A DNA stretch of 64,000 bases from Bacteroidota bacterium (GCA_013376995.1 JACAAZ010000001.1:227289-291288); one strand, 5' to 3'. Positions 27,986-37,599 are shown, numbered from the stretch's first letter. Numbers and translations: made by a program. The notes: generated by a model not told the origin, from the letters alone.

Positions 27986-28984
27986 ATGAGCAAAGACGAG
28001 AAAAACGAAAAACTTAATGCGCTAAAACTCACCCTCGATAAACTCGAGAAAACATATGGCAAAGGGACGATCATGAAACTGGGTGACCAGGCAATTGATG
28101 ATACTCCTGCTATTTCAACCGGTTCCATTGGACTTAATGCAGCTCTGGGTGTTGGTGGTTTGCCAAAAGGCAGGGTAATTGAGATATATGGCCCTGAATC
28201 ATCAGGTAAAACAACACTTGCACTTCATGTCATCGCCGAATCACAAAAAACGGGTGGAATCGCGGCTTTTATTGATGCAGAACATGCATTCGATCGCACA
28301 TATGCGCAGAAATTAGGCGTAGATATCGAGAATCTGCTTATCTCCCAGCCGGATAACGGCGAACAGGCCCTTGAAATCACTGATAACCTGATTCGCTCCG
28401 GAGCAATTGATGTAATCGTCATTGACTCAGTAGCAGCGCTAACTCCGAAGAGCGAAATAGAAGGTGAAATGGGCGACTCAAAGATGGGCTTGCAAGCACG
28501 TCTGATGTCTCAGGCACTTCGTAAACTGACTTCAACAATCAGTAAAACAGGATGTTGCTGTATTTTTATCAACCAGTTGCGCGACAAAATTGGTGTTATG
28601 TTCGGTAACCCGGAAACAACAACCGGTGGGAATGCACTTAAGTTTTATGCATCCGTTCGCCTGGATATTCGCCGCCAATCCCAGATTAAGGAAGGGGAAA
28701 ATGCCATCGGTAACCATGTGAAGGTAAAAGTTGTAAAAAACAAAGTAGCTCCTCCTTTCCGCTTTGCCGAATTTGATATCATCTATGGCGAAGGCATCTC
28801 CAAATACGGTGAGATCATTGATATTGGAGTGGAACATAACATCATCAAGAAGAGTGGATCATGGTTCAGTTATGGCGAAACTAAACTTGGACAGGGACGC
28901 GATTCACTTAAGAAACTGCTCGCTGATAATCCTGAACTATGCGACGAAATTGAAGCACAGGTAAAGGAGGTTCTGAAAGGCTGA
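27986..28984 (+). CDS. recA: recombinase A
   Basis: A 332-residue RecA, which forms filaments on single-stranded DNA for homologous recombination and triggers self-cleavage of SOS repressors. Walker [15 protein letters not shown] (about residue 72 onward), the DAEHAFD segment, Walker [13 protein letters not shown], and the L2 loop motif [16 protein letters not shown] are intact. The acidic C-terminal tail of some RecA proteins is short here. It forms a single-gene unit with its own terminator. Confidence 0.98.
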   Translation: MSKDEKNEKLNALKLTLDKLEKTYGKGTIMKLGDQAIDDTPAISTGSIGLNAALGVGGLPKGRVIEIYGPESSGKTTLALHVIAESQKTGGIAAFIDAEHAFDRTYAQKLGVDIENLLISQPDNGEQALEITDNLIRSGAIDVIVIDSVAALTPKSEIEGEMGDSKMGLQARLMSQALRKLTSTISKTGCCCIFINQLRDKIGVMFGNPETTTGGNALKFYASVRLDIRRQSQIKEGENAIGNHVKVKVVKNKVAPPFRFAEFDIIYGEGISKYGEIIDIGVEHNIIKKSGSWFSYGETKLGQGRDSLKKLLADNPELCDEIEAQVKEVLKG

Positions 28985-29002
28985 TCAAATTGACATGCAA
29001 AG

Positions 29003-29043
29003 ACTCCTTCCTTCTCAAACAGTTGGAAGGAGTTTGTATTTTT
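29003..29043 (+). terminator. intrinsic terminator after recA
   Basis: A 9-bp stem ACTCCTTCC/GGAAGGAGT with a 13-nt loop is followed by a T-rich run. The T-rich part overlaps TATTTTTG (29037-29044), the candidate -7 box of the next gene. Confidence 0.85.
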
Positions 29044-29062
29044 GCACCCTTAATCTGCTGTA

Positions 29063-30079
29063 ATGAAAAAATATTTCCTTGCTTCCATCTGCTTTCTGTT
29101 ATTAGCAATAGTCTCCTGTAATCATACAACAACAAAAGATTCTTCAAAACTTCAGGGTGCTGATTCAGTTCTTGTTCAGCTGAATGAAAACATTGCTAAG
29201 AATCCAGCTGATGCAGCATTATTGGTTAAAAGAGCTGACTACTATCTTTCAGTTGAAAGAATGAATGATGCTCTCAAGGATGTTAATGATGCTCTGAAAT
29301 TGGATCCTGTGAACAAGGAGGGAAATCTACTGCTCTCTTCGATCGATATCCTGGATGGTAAACCGCAGCAAGCTCTGGAAATTCTGAATAAAGTAATTGC
29401 CCATGACCCTGATTACAAGCAGGCATATCTAAAGAAAGCTAAGCTCTGTCTTATAATGAAGGATTATGAAAATTGTGCCCAGGCTGTGCAGAAAGTCTTT
29501 CAACTGGATCCGCACAATGCAGATGCTTATTATCTTAAGGGAGTTGCTTTAGATGAGAATAAGGAAGCGGCTAAGGCCCTGGAGGCTTTCCAAAAAGCTG
29601 TTCTTTATGATCCCAGGCATTATGACGCACTGATGCAGTTGGGCTATGCTAATAGCAAATCTAATCCGAAAATGGCAATTGATTATTTCAATAATGCCCT
29701 GAAAGTGATACCAACCAGCAATGAAGCACTCTATAATGTTGGAATGCTATACCAGGAAAACGATCAGCCAAAGAAAGCACTTGATATCTATGCCCAAATG
29801 TTGAAGGTAAATCCTAATAATAAACTCGCCCTTTATAATTCAGGCTATGTTAACATGGTTTATCTTTCCAAACTGAAAGAAAGTTATGATTTTTTTACAA
29901 GGGCAATAACTATAGATTCACTGTTTACCGATGCATATTATAACAGGGCCTACTGCTCTGAACTTAAAGGGGATTTCAAATTAGCCCGTGAAGATTATAA
30001 CAAGGTTTTAAAACTCAGGGTAAACGATGAGAAGGCAATCAGCGGTTTAAACCGGCTTGATAAACATAGGAGTAAATAG
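29063..30079 (+). CDS. TPR-repeat lipoprotein
   Basis: A 338-residue predicted lipoprotein with lipobox AIVSC (cysteine at 19). The mature part is built almost entirely of tetratricopeptide repeats, about eight, each with the A-L-x-D-P pattern (for example ALKLDP, VIAHDPDYKQAYLKKAKL, VFQLDPHNADAYYLKG). TPR solenoids bind protein partners; an envelope scaffold role is inferred. No other domain is present. Its candidate -7 box TATTTTTG lies just 18 bp before the ATG, giving a very short leader. Confidence 0.9.
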   Translation: MKKYFLASICFLLLAIVSCNHTTTKDSSKLQGADSVLVQLNENIAKNPADAALLVKRADYYLSVERMNDALKDVNDALKLDPVNKEGNLLLSSIDILDGKPQQALEILNKVIAHDPDYKQAYLKKAKLCLIMKDYENCAQAVQKVFQLDPHNADAYYLKGVALDENKEAAKALEAFQKAVLYDPRHYDALMQLGYANSKSNPKMAIDYFNNALKVIPTSNEALYNVGMLYQENDQPKKALDIYAQMLKVNPNNKLALYNSGYVNMVYLSKLKESYDFFTRAITIDSLFTDAYYNRAYCSELKGDFKLAREDYNKVLKLRVNDEKAISGLNRLDKHRSK

Positions 30080-30086
30080 ACGAAAA

Positions 30087-30275
30087 TTAGCTTTTTGTAG
30101 TTTTCATCCTTAGTAAGGCCTTTTTCTCTTCATTGCTATCACATCCGCAATTGGAACCACACCCAGTGACAACTTCTTTCTTATGAAAAATAGTCCGGGC
30201 CAGTTTGTACAATACATAACCGGATACCAAACATATGGTAGTGTAGGTTAAGATAAGCTGGATGGTAGTATTCAT
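30087..30275 (-). CDS. FeoB-associated Cys-rich membrane protein
   Basis: A 62-residue protein with one N-terminal membrane helix (about residues 5-25) and a short cytoplasmic tail bearing the cysteine cluster CGSNCGCD (C39, C43, C45). This is the FeoC-like or FeoB-associated small protein found at the end of feo operons in Bacteroidota. It may help handle ferrous iron or regulate FeoB, but the mechanism is not established. It follows the M50 peptidase gene with a gap of 5 bp and is the last gene of the operon. Confidence 0.85.
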   Translation of the reverse strand: MNTTIQLILTYTTICLVSGYVLYKLARTIFHKKEVVTGCGSNCGCDSNEEKKALLRMKTTKS

Positions 30276-30280
30276 ATTCC

Positions 30281-30985
30281 TTATTTAATGATTTCCGAAA
30301 CTGGGGGGAAGTAATGTTTCATGCCCAGGTAAGCTATGTAGCCTGAAAAAGCAAGTAAAAGAATTGACCAGATAACAGCTGGTATCTTGGTGAATTTTTC
30401 AAGGTTTGAAGCATCTCCAGCCTTTTTCGGTGTCTTAATGCTGATCACAAAAAGAATCACACTGCTTAAAACTGAATCAACAACTACAATTAAACTGAAA
30501 AATGCAGCAGCCAGGTAAACCCAGTTTGACTGGTTGAAGTATATCAATAACAAATTAATGATGGTAAATGTTCCGGACCAGAATAATCCATATGCATTTC
30601 TTATAGAAAGTACCATCAATAAAAGGGTCAGGCTAACAAGAACAAACAGGATGAGGATATTATATCCTTTTGATAGCAGGAAAAGGAAAAGCAGCCCACA
30701 GGCGGCGGAAACCGGATATCCGGCGAGGGAGATCAAAACCTGGAAGAACTTGCTTTTTGCTTTGGTAATTGTATTTCCTGAGGTGTCAGCGAAAAGATTG
30801 ACTGCAATCACTTCGCCGCTTACCAGCAAGGTCATAAAGGCATGACCGCCTTCGTGAATTAGGGTATTTACACTTCTGAAGTATTTTCCGATGACCGGGA
30901 TCCTGGTCAGGAATAAGGCGATTGCAAGCAAAATGTAAAATACCAGGGTGTGGTTGCCTAGAACTTTATCCATGAAATCATGCAT
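30281..30985 (-). CDS. M50-type membrane metallopeptidase
   Basis: A 234-residue multi-spanning membrane protein. HEGGH (residues 44-48, within NTLIHEGGHAFMTLL) is an HExxH zinc-binding motif inside or next to a membrane helix, as in M50 (site-2-protease-like) peptidases. About six further hydrophobic segments follow. The third zinc ligand, a DG or NP-type motif, is not obvious, so activity is uncertain. It lies 3 bp downstream of feoAB and 5 bp upstream of the Cys-rich gene, so it is embedded in the iron-uptake operon; a link to FeoB turnover or signalling is only inferred. Confidence 0.75.
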   Translation of the reverse strand: MHDFMDKVLGNHTLVFYILLAIALFLTRIPVIGKYFRSVNTLIHEGGHAFMTLLVSGEVIAVNLFADTSGNTITKAKSKFFQVLISLAGYPVSAACGLLFLFLLSKGYNILILFVLVSLTLLLMVLSIRNAYGLFWSGTFTIINLLLIYFNQSNWVYLAAAFFSLIVVVDSVLSSVILFVISIKTPKKAGDASNLEKFTKIPAVIWSILLLAFSGYIAYLGMKHYFPPVSEIIK

Positions 30986-30988
30986 ATC

Positions 30989-33496
30989 TCAGAAGATTAG
31001 ATGTCCAAACTGGAAAAGGATAAGAGATGCAAGATAAGCAAGGAATGTGGTATAAAAAACAATAAATGCAGCCCATTTCCAACTGCCCGACTCCCTGCTG
31101 ATAGCAGATACAACGCCAATACATGGGAAATAAATGAGAATGAACAACATGAAGCTTAGAGCTACCAGGGGGGTAAACACATTTTCCCCATAGTGCGGGC
31201 CATCCATATATTTCTGTGATTGAAGACGCTTAATGAGTGTCTGGTCGTCATGCTGCCCGGATTGATTTGCCTGGTACAATATCCCTAAGGTTCCTACTAC
31301 GACTTCCTTAGCCGAAACCCCTGTCAGCAGGGCAACGCTCATTTTCCAGTCAAATCCCAGTGGCCTCATTACAGGTTCAATGAAATAACCAATCTTTCCG
31401 ATATAGGAATTCTTTTGCAATTCTGCATCCATTGCCATCTTCACTTTTCCTAATTCTTCATTCCGGGCTAGATCAAAGGTTTCCCTGGCCCTGGCTTCCG
31501 CAGGTGGAGTGCTGAAACGGCTTTCAATTTCTTTGATTTGACTGAGGTATTTATCCTGGTCAGGCAAATGATGCGGGAAATATCCCAAAGCCCAGATAAT
31601 TACGGATGCCAGGAGAATAATGCCGCCTATTTTGCGAAGGTATTGTCCTGTTCTATGCCACATATGCCTCAGAACGCTTTTAAGGGTAGGGACACGGTAG
31701 GGTGGCAGCTCCATTACAAACGGGACATCCTTCTTCCTGAATAAGGTTCGTCTGAATAATAGTGCGGATCCAATTGCCAGCATAATTCCGGTAAAGTACA
31801 TACCAAACAGGATAGTTCCCTGGTAATTCTTAAAAAAGGCACTGATAAAGAGAATATATACAGGAAGCCTGGCACTGCATGACATAAACGGATTGATCAG
31901 CATAGTTATAATGCGGTCTCGCCGGCTTTCTATAACACGTGTTGAAAGGATTGCCGGTACATTGCATCCGAAGCCCATAACCAGTGGTATGAACGATTTT
32001 CCATGGAGCCCGATTTTATGCATCAGCTTGTCCATAATAAACACGGCCCTGGCCATATATCCTGAGTCTTCCATCAGTGAGATGAAAAGGTATAGCAGGA
32101 CAATATTTGGAAGGAAGATAATCACTCCTCCGACACCACCAATAATACCCTGAACCAGCAGGTCCCTGAACATACCCTCCGGGATAGAATTCTGAACCAG
32201 TATAGATACCTGCTGGACAAGCCATTCAATACCAAGCATGGGGTAATTGCCCAGTTTGAAAGTACTGTAAAAAGTAGCCCACATAAAGAAAATGAATACC
32301 GGAATTCCCCAAACCCTGTGGGTAATAAGCGTATCAATTACTTCGCTTTTGCGTCTCTGGGCAACAGGATTGAGTTTGAATGTTTCAGCCAATGCGCCGG
32401 CTATGAAACCATATTTAGCATCAGTAATCAGCGTTTCGCTATCATCCTTTAACTCGGTTTCTATTTTGAGGATCTGCTCCTGGCTTGTTTCAAGTATATC
32501 ATCACCATTAGCAAGGCCACGTATTATTGTTCTTGCCGAGCGGTCCTTTTCAAGCAGCTTTATGGAAAGAAATCGCGATGAAATAGTAGTTAAAAGGTCG
32601 TTGTTTTCATTAACCTTAAGTTTTTGCTGTATTGCCTTGATCGACGATTCAAGGGTTTTTCCATAATTGATGTGTATATGTCTGGAAGTCTGGTCCTTTC
32701 CTTCATATACCTCGATAATCTTCGAAAAAAGACTATGGATACCTTTCCCTCTGGAGGCAACAGTCGGAACGAAAGGAATACCAAGCATTTCTCCTAGATG
32801 CTTATTATCAAGCTTATCACCTTTGTTCTGTAACTCATCGTACATATTAAGGGCCACCACCAGCTGGATATCCATGTCAATAAGCTGCGTGGTAAGGTAG
32901 AGATTCCGCTCAAGGTTAGAGGCATCAACCACATTGACAACAACATCAGGCAGGGTATTGAAAATAAAATCCCTTACAAATAGTTCTTCAGGTGTGTAAG
33001 CTGTAATGGAGTATGTGCCAGGCAGGTCAGTTACGACAAATTCATAGCCTTCCTGGCGGAACCTGGCTTCTTTTGCGTCGACGGTTACACCGCTGTAATT
33101 TCCAACCCTCTCCTGGGAACCGGAAGCCATATTGAAAAGCGTGGTCTTCCCGGAATTAGGATTCCCAACAAAGGCAACATGAATGATTTTTCCCTGTGAA
33201 ATAGGAGGGATGCTTGAGGGCGCTTCTTCAAAAGTTCCTGAATATGGAGCATCCTGAACAGGAGATGCATCATCCGGTTTCTCAACTTCTATCAGGCGAG
33301 CCTCACTATTCCTGAGAGAAACATTATAACCCAGAATATTGTATTCAACCGGATCCAATAAAGGCGCTTTTTTCACAACGGTCACTTCCTTCCCGACAAT
33401 AAATCCCATTTCTGTGATTCTCTTGCGAAATGCTCCCCTGCCTCTCACTTTCGTGATTATCGCTTTCTCACCTAAACCTGTATCAAGTAAGGTCAC
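30989..33496 (-). CDS. feoB: ferrous iron transporter FeoB with fused FeoA domain
   Basis: An 835-residue fusion. Residues 1-73 form a FeoA (SH3-like) domain with GFIVGKEVTVVKKAPL. A linker leads to the FeoB G domain with G1 GNPNSGKTT (111-119) and G3 DLPGTYSI. The C-terminal half has about eight membrane helices with two gate regions, including the conserved GFGCNVPAI. It imports Fe2+ across the inner membrane in a GTP-dependent way. The start is a GTG. The FeoA-FeoB fusion is common in Bacteroidota. It is the first gene of a three-gene operon. Confidence 0.97.
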   Translation of the reverse strand: MTLLDTGLGEKAIITKVRGRGAFRKRITEMGFIVGKEVTVVKKAPLLDPVEYNILGYNVSLRNSEARLIEVEKPDDASPVQDAPYSGTFEEAPSSIPPISQGKIIHVAFVGNPNSGKTTLFNMASGSQERVGNYSGVTVDAKEARFRQEGYEFVVTDLPGTYSITAYTPEELFVRDFIFNTLPDVVVNVVDASNLERNLYLTTQLIDMDIQLVVALNMYDELQNKGDKLDNKHLGEMLGIPFVPTVASRGKGIHSLFSKIIEVYEGKDQTSRHIHINYGKTLESSIKAIQQKLKVNENNDLLTTISSRFLSIKLLEKDRSARTIIRGLANGDDILETSQEQILKIETELKDDSETLITDAKYGFIAGALAETFKLNPVAQRRKSEVIDTLITHRVWGIPVFIFFMWATFYSTFKLGNYPMLGIEWLVQQVSILVQNSIPEGMFRDLLVQGIIGGVGGVIIFLPNIVLLYLFISLMEDSGYMARAVFIMDKLMHKIGLHGKSFIPLVMGFGCNVPAILSTRVIESRRDRIITMLINPFMSCSARLPVYILFISAFFKNYQGTILFGMYFTGIMLAIGSALLFRRTLFRKKDVPFVMELPPYRVPTLKSVLRHMWHRTGQYLRKIGGIILLASVIIWALGYFPHHLPDQDKYLSQIKEIESRFSTPPAEARARETFDLARNEELGKVKMAMDAELQKNSYIGKIGYFIEPVMRPLGFDWKMSVALLTGVSAKEVVVGTLGILYQANQSGQHDDQTLIKRLQSQKYMDGPHYGENVFTPLVALSFMLFILIYFPCIGVVSAISRESGSWKWAAFIVFYTTFLAYLASLILFQFGHLIF

Positions 33497-33589
33497 AAGT
33501 ATTATTTTTATTTAGTCTAAATAATGAGGCAAAGGTAATAAATATGGATTTGAAATAAATAAGATAAAGTATAATTTCAACGGGTAGTA

Positions 33590-34129
33590 TTAATCGATGA
33601 AAGAGAGGTCTTCTTTTTCCTGCTGCTTGTTCACAATTTGATGCAGCATGGTCTGTGCAAGAAGCAATTTTGGCCCCCAGTTATTGATAAAGAGCTGTTT
33701 TACGTCATATGAGGCGTATTTCCGGGCCAGGACGGTGTTTTTGGTCATCAGGTATACGAAGTCCTTCATGTCTTGGTAAACATCAGCATAAAGCTCTGCA
33801 AGGCTTCCCTTGAGAATTTCATCCTGGCTTGGGGATGAATAATCGAGAAAATTGAATAAATCTTCTTTGCCAAATTTGTTCCTTAGGCTATTAAAAACAT
33901 TTTCCCATTGTTCCTGGGTTACAAAACGTTCTGCAGCTTCTTCCTCAGGCTCTTCAGTCAGGGGAAAGAGTATTCCTCTCAAATAGAGCATAGGAGAGAT
34001 TTTACTCAGAAAACTCTTCAGCTCAATTGGGTCTGCATTCTCAGTGTTTTCTATGTTAATGCAATATTCGCCTGCCAATGTCAACATTTCGACGAGGTGG
34101 CGGTCAATAAGTTGGGTATCCTCTTGCAT
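33590..34129 (-). CDS. DUF5063 family protein
   Basis: A 179-residue soluble protein. The pattern, including LTLAGEYC near the N-terminus, MLYLRGILFPL, VTQEQWENV, the LAELYADVYQDMKDFVYL helix and a final NNWGPKLLLAQTMLHQ, matches the DUF5063 family of Bacteroidota, an all-helical protein of unknown role. There is no signal peptide or catalytic motif. It sits between the feo operon and rplS on the same strand without overlap. Function is not assigned. Confidence 0.8.
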   Translation of the reverse strand: MQEDTQLIDRHLVEMLTLAGEYCINIENTENADPIELKSFLSKISPMLYLRGILFPLTEEPEEEAAERFVTQEQWENVFNSLRNKFGKEDLFNFLDYSSPSQDEILKGSLAELYADVYQDMKDFVYLMTKNTVLARKYASYDVKQLFINNWGPKLLLAQTMLHQIVNKQQEKEDLSFID

Positions 34130-34202
34130 TGAATGATCTTATATAATAGAGTTGCAAATTTAAGAACAGCTGTAATCCCAATCCCATTATTGCCAAAAAA
34201 GA

Positions 34203-34236
34203 ATAAAAAAAGGCTGCAGTATGAACGGCAGCCTTG
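34203..34236 (-). terminator. intrinsic terminator after rplS
   Basis: On the minus strand AGGCTGC pairs with GCAGCCT around a 10-nt loop and is followed by TTTTTTT. It starts 20 bp after the rplS stop. Confidence 0.88.
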
Positions 34237-34255
34237 AAATATAGTTAAAATGCAA

Positions 34256-34612
34256 TTACATGCGTTTTTCCTTAATACGGGCTTTCTTGCCTTTCAACTG
34301 GCGCAGGTAGAAAATCCTTGCCCTGCGGACAGCGCCATGTTTGTTGACTTCAATTTTATCGATGAAAGGTGAATGAACAGGGATGATCCTTTCAACACCA
34401 ACAGTTCCGGAAACCTTACGAACAGTGAATGTTTCAGTTGCGCCTTCACCTGAACGCTGCAAAACAACGCCTTGATATTGCTGGATACGCTCTTTGTCAC
34501 CTTCCTTGATTTTATAATGAACGGTGATGGTATCACCTGCCTTAAATGCAGGAGCCTGCTGTTTCACGATCAAATGTTCCTCCACGTAGGTAATTAACGC
34601 CTTCTTACTCAT
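34256..34612 (-). CDS. rplS: 50S ribosomal protein L19
   Basis: A 118-residue ribosomal protein that sits at the 30S-50S interface. The family pattern is clear: [22 protein letters not shown], then [19 protein letters not shown], then [17 protein letters not shown] and the basic KLRRAKIFYLR-like C-terminus (here [18 protein letters not shown]). In many bacteria it lies beside trmD; here trmD is 2.3 kb away with two plus-strand genes between. It has its own promoter and terminator. Confidence 0.98.
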   Translation of the reverse strand: MSKKALITYVEEHLIVKQQAPAFKAGDTITVHYKIKEGDKERIQQYQGVVLQRSGEGATETFTVRKVSGTVGVERIIPVHSPFIDKIEVNKHGAVRRARIFYLRQLKGKKARIKEKRM

Positions 34613-34653
34613 TGCTTTATGTATTTATTATTCGGGTTCGTCAAAAATGAGTG

Positions 34654-34686
34654 CAAAAATACGTTTTTTTTCTGATACAAAACAAA
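34654..34686 (-). promoter_or_regulatory. Bacteroidota-type promoter of rplS
   Basis: On the minus strand a -33 TTTG (34683-34686) and a -7 TATTTTTG (34654-34661) are separated by 21 bp, which fits TTTG-N19-21-TAnnTTTG. The -7 box is about 40 bp before the rplS ATG. This is the most complete match found in the window. Confidence 0.6.
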
Positions 34687-34832
34687 TGTCATAGCTATTT
34701 TTCTACAGGCAATTGTTAATAACTCATTTGACCAAGTCTTGAAATAACGAACTTGCTATTTGATAATTTTGTCAAAATCAATCTGGTCAGGCAATCGGTA
34801 TATTCAGGTTGCCAGGCATTTAAATTATTTGG

Positions 34833-35990
34833 ATGGACCTTTCATACATCATCAATATCCTGGGAGAGGATGAATTTGGAGAACTGAATCCTGTTTCCCC
34901 ACCGATTTACCAAACTTCAAATTTTTACTTTAAGTCGGTAGATCAATTCCGGAAAGCAATCTCCAACGAAAAGGAAAATTGGATTTATTCCAGGGGTAAT
35001 AATCCGACTATCAACTTATTATGTAAAAAACTTGCGGCACTTGAGGGTGCAGAAGATGCACTTGTATTTGCGAGCGGAATGGCTGCAATCTCAGGAACTA
35101 TCCTTGCCAATATTAAAACAGGGGATCATATTGTCTCAGTGCGTAATCCCTATTCCTGGACAGATACCCTGATGAACAGGAAAATCCTTCCGGGCTTTGG
35201 TATTGAAGTTAGTATGATAGATGGCACGAACATCCAAAATATAATGGCTGCATGCAGGCCAAATACAAAGGTAATATACCTTGAAAGTCCGAATTCCTGG
35301 ACATTTGAGATGCAAGACCTGGAAGCTGTCGGGAAATTTGCAAGGGAAAAAGGGATAATTACAATCATAGACAATAGCTATTCAACGCCTCTTTTTCAGA
35401 AGCCCCTGAGCTATGGCATTGACCTCGTTGTTCATACAGCATCCAAGTACCTGGGTGGTCATAGTGATACTGTTGCTGGTGTCTGCTGCGGGTCCAGCGA
35501 GTTGATCGACAAAATCTTTCAAAACGAATTCCTTACCCTGGGTGGAATTATGTCTCCAATGAATGCCTGGTTGGTATTGAGAGGTCTCAGGACACTGCCT
35601 TTAAGAATGGAGAGAGTATCACGGAGCACAGGGCAAATTGTGACATTTCTGTCTAGTCATCCGAAAGTGAAAAGGATCTATTATCCCTACCATCCCAGTC
35701 ATCCACAGTTCGAACTGGCCAAAAAACAAATGAGCCAGGGATCAGGTTTATTTACTGTCCAGGTTGAAAGTGAAGATATCGCCGCCATTGAACAGTTCTG
35801 CAATTCATTGAAATATTGGAGAATGGCTGTTTCATGGGGCGGATTTGAATCGTTGATAATCCCTTCATGCACTTTTGTCAGGCCCGGATTATACACAACG
35901 TTACCTGCCAATCTAATTCGCTTTTCAGTCGGACTTGAAGATCCCAAATCCCTGATTGGTGACCTGGAAAAATCATTTGAGTTGCTGTAG
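34833..35990 (+). CDS. trans-sulfuration PLP enzyme (Cys/Met metabolism family)
   Basis: A 385-residue fold-type I pyridoxal-phosphate enzyme of the cystathionine gamma-synthase/beta-lyase/methionine gamma-lyase family. The PLP lysine is K205 in HTASKYLGGHSD. Phosphate-binding residues come from YSRGNNPT and FASGMAAI, and ESPNSWTFEMQDL and IDNSYSTPLFQKPL are the usual cofactor-contact motifs. The usual YSRSGNPT reads YSRGNNPT here. Which reaction it catalyses (gamma-synthase, lyase or methionine gamma-lyase) cannot be settled from sequence alone, and no other methionine genes are nearby. Confidence 0.88.
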   Translation: MDLSYIINILGEDEFGELNPVSPPIYQTSNFYFKSVDQFRKAISNEKENWIYSRGNNPTINLLCKKLAALEGAEDALVFASGMAAISGTILANIKTGDHIVSVRNPYSWTDTLMNRKILPGFGIEVSMIDGTNIQNIMAACRPNTKVIYLESPNSWTFEMQDLEAVGKFAREKGIITIIDNSYSTPLFQKPLSYGIDLVVHTASKYLGGHSDTVAGVCCGSSELIDKIFQNEFLTLGGIMSPMNAWLVLRGLRTLPLRMERVSRSTGQIVTFLSSHPKVKRIYYPYHPSHPQFELAKKQMSQGSGLFTVQVESEDIAAIEQFCNSLKYWRMAVSWGGFESLIIPSCTFVRPGLYTTLPANLIRFSVGLEDPKSLIGDLEKSFELL

Positions 35991-36046
35991 AAAACTGTAG
36001 TTCGCTGTTTGTTATTTGCTCCGCCCCCGATTAACCCATTCGAAAT

Positions 36047-36904
36047 TTGAAAAAGGGAATTCGCATTTTCACTGATTACTTGTTATTCGGCAATATCTAT
36101 ATTGCTGCCTGTGCAGTTTCAATTGCTCTTTCTACTTTTCTTTTCCTGCATAAAGAGCCGGATATTCTATTACTATGCTTCATCTTTTTTCTGACAATAA
36201 TTAGTTATGATTTACATGCCTATTTCAACCCATTGCTCGTGCAATCCTCAGTTCGAATGAGTTGGATCAGGGTTAACAAAAGCACTCTCCTTATTTCAAT
36301 GATTGTCGCTTTTGCAGCTGCATGTTACTGTTTCTTTCTTCTTCATCATTTATTTAGCTGGTTCCTGCTGCTAACCTTGCTCACTCTTATCTATTCCCTT
36401 CCTCGAATCTTTCCTCCTTTGAATGACTACCTGATTTTTATCCAGAAGATCAAGGTATTTTATCTTTCCATGATTTGGTTGATGGTAACTGTTTTTACAC
36501 CGATAATCAGTTCGGGAAGCAAAATAGATTTCTTTGCAATACTGGGAATTTCCAGCACCTACTTCTTAATATTATTAGTATGCTTAATCTTTGATGAAAG
36601 GGATAAGAACCAGCTAAGTTATGAACAGAGAGCCAGCATTTTAAAGAAATTGAATAATCAGAAGACATCCATGTTCTTCCATTCCGTTCTAATGTTAGCT
36701 GTTGGTTCTACTATAATAAAAGAGATCTTGTACCCTGATCTGTATATTTTCACAGCTAACTTAATTGCTCAGATTGCTGTATTGCTGGTATTCATTACGA
36801 GGAAAACCGATCGAACAGATTATTGGTATTACCTGCTGGTGGATGGAATATTACTAATCCCGGGGCTCATGCTGTTTCTCCTGAAAATGAGCTCAACTTC
36901 CTGA
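36047..36904 (+). CDS. UbiA-like polytopic membrane protein, function unknown
   Basis: A 285-residue protein with about eight or nine hydrophobic helices. Its arrangement resembles UbiA prenyltransferases, and two polar stretches, YDLHAYFNPLL near residue 60 and FDERDKNQ near residue 186, fall where the Asp-rich substrate motifs would lie. However, the classical NDxxDxxxD motif is not present, so it may be a divergent or inactive relative. It starts at a TTG (36047), 57 bp after the PLP enzyme; no ATG is close. Co-transcription with that enzyme is possible. It converges on trmD. Confidence 0.55.
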   Translation: MKKGIRIFTDYLLFGNIYIAACAVSIALSTFLFLHKEPDILLLCFIFFLTIISYDLHAYFNPLLVQSSVRMSWIRVNKSTLLISMIVAFAAACYCFFLLHHLFSWFLLLTLLTLIYSLPRIFPPLNDYLIFIQKIKVFYLSMIWLMVTVFTPIISSGSKIDFFAILGISSTYFLILLVCLIFDERDKNQLSYEQRASILKKLNNQKTSMFFHSVLMLAVGSTIIKEILYPDLYIFTANLIAQIAVLLVFITRKTDRTDYWYYLLVDGILLIPGLMLFLLKMSSTS

Positions 36905-36921
36905 ATTAGTGCTAAATTGAC

Positions 36922-37599
36922 TTACTGATCAAGTAGTCCAGGCCTTCTTGCTTTGGTTCTTTCAATAGCTTTTTCTGACTGCCATTTCCTGATCTCCTTA
37001 TCGTTTCCTGAAAGAAGCACATCCGGCACTTTCCAGCCATTATATTCGGCTGGCCTGGTATAAACTGGGTGAGACAAAAGCTGGTCTTGAAACGAATCGG
37101 AAAGCGCTGACATTTCATCATTCAGGACTCCGGGGATCAGCCTGATTAATGAATCAGCCAAAACAGCCGCCGCCAGTTCCCCGCCCGAGATTACATAATC
37201 ACCAATAGAAACTTCCAGGGTAATGAAATGTTCCCTGATCCTCTCATCTATGCCTTTGTAATGGCCGCACAGCATAATGAGATTGCCCTTCAGGGATAGT
37301 TTATTGGATAAGGACTGATCAAGCAGAACCCCATCGGGAGTAAGGAAAATTATTTCGTCGTATTCTCTTTCAGATTTTAGCTTTTCCATACATCTGGCAA
37401 TCGGCTGTATCATCATTACCATTCCAGCATCCCCACCAAATCCGTAATCATCAACATTCCGGTGTTTACTAAGGGCATAATCCCTGATATTGTGAATATA
37501 GATATCAGCAAGCCCTTTATCCTTAGCTCTTTTAACGATTGAATGGTCAAAAGGCCCGGTGAACATTTCAGGAAAGATGGTCAGGATATCAATACGCAT
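36922..37599 (-). CDS. trmD: tRNA (guanine-N1-)-methyltransferase
   Basis: A SPOUT-class enzyme of 225 residues that methylates G37 of tRNAs next to the anticodon and prevents +1 frameshifting. The knot signature is intact: [13 protein letters not shown], then [15 protein letters not shown] (here [15 protein letters not shown]), and [17 protein letters not shown] with HPVYTRP before it. The start giving [13 protein letters not shown] is typical; an ATG at 37638 would add 13 atypical residues. The gene is isolated from rpsP, rimM and rplS. Confidence 0.97.
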   Translation of the reverse strand: MRIDILTIFPEMFTGPFDHSIVKRAKDKGLADIYIHNIRDYALSKHRNVDDYGFGGDAGMVMMIQPIARCMEKLKSEREYDEIIFLTPDGVLLDQSLSNKLSLKGNLIMLCGHYKGIDERIREHFITLEVSIGDYVISGGELAAAVLADSLIRLIPGVLNDEMSALSDSFQDQLLSHPVYTRPAEYNGWKVPDVLLSGNDKEIRKWQSEKAIERTKARRPGLLDQ

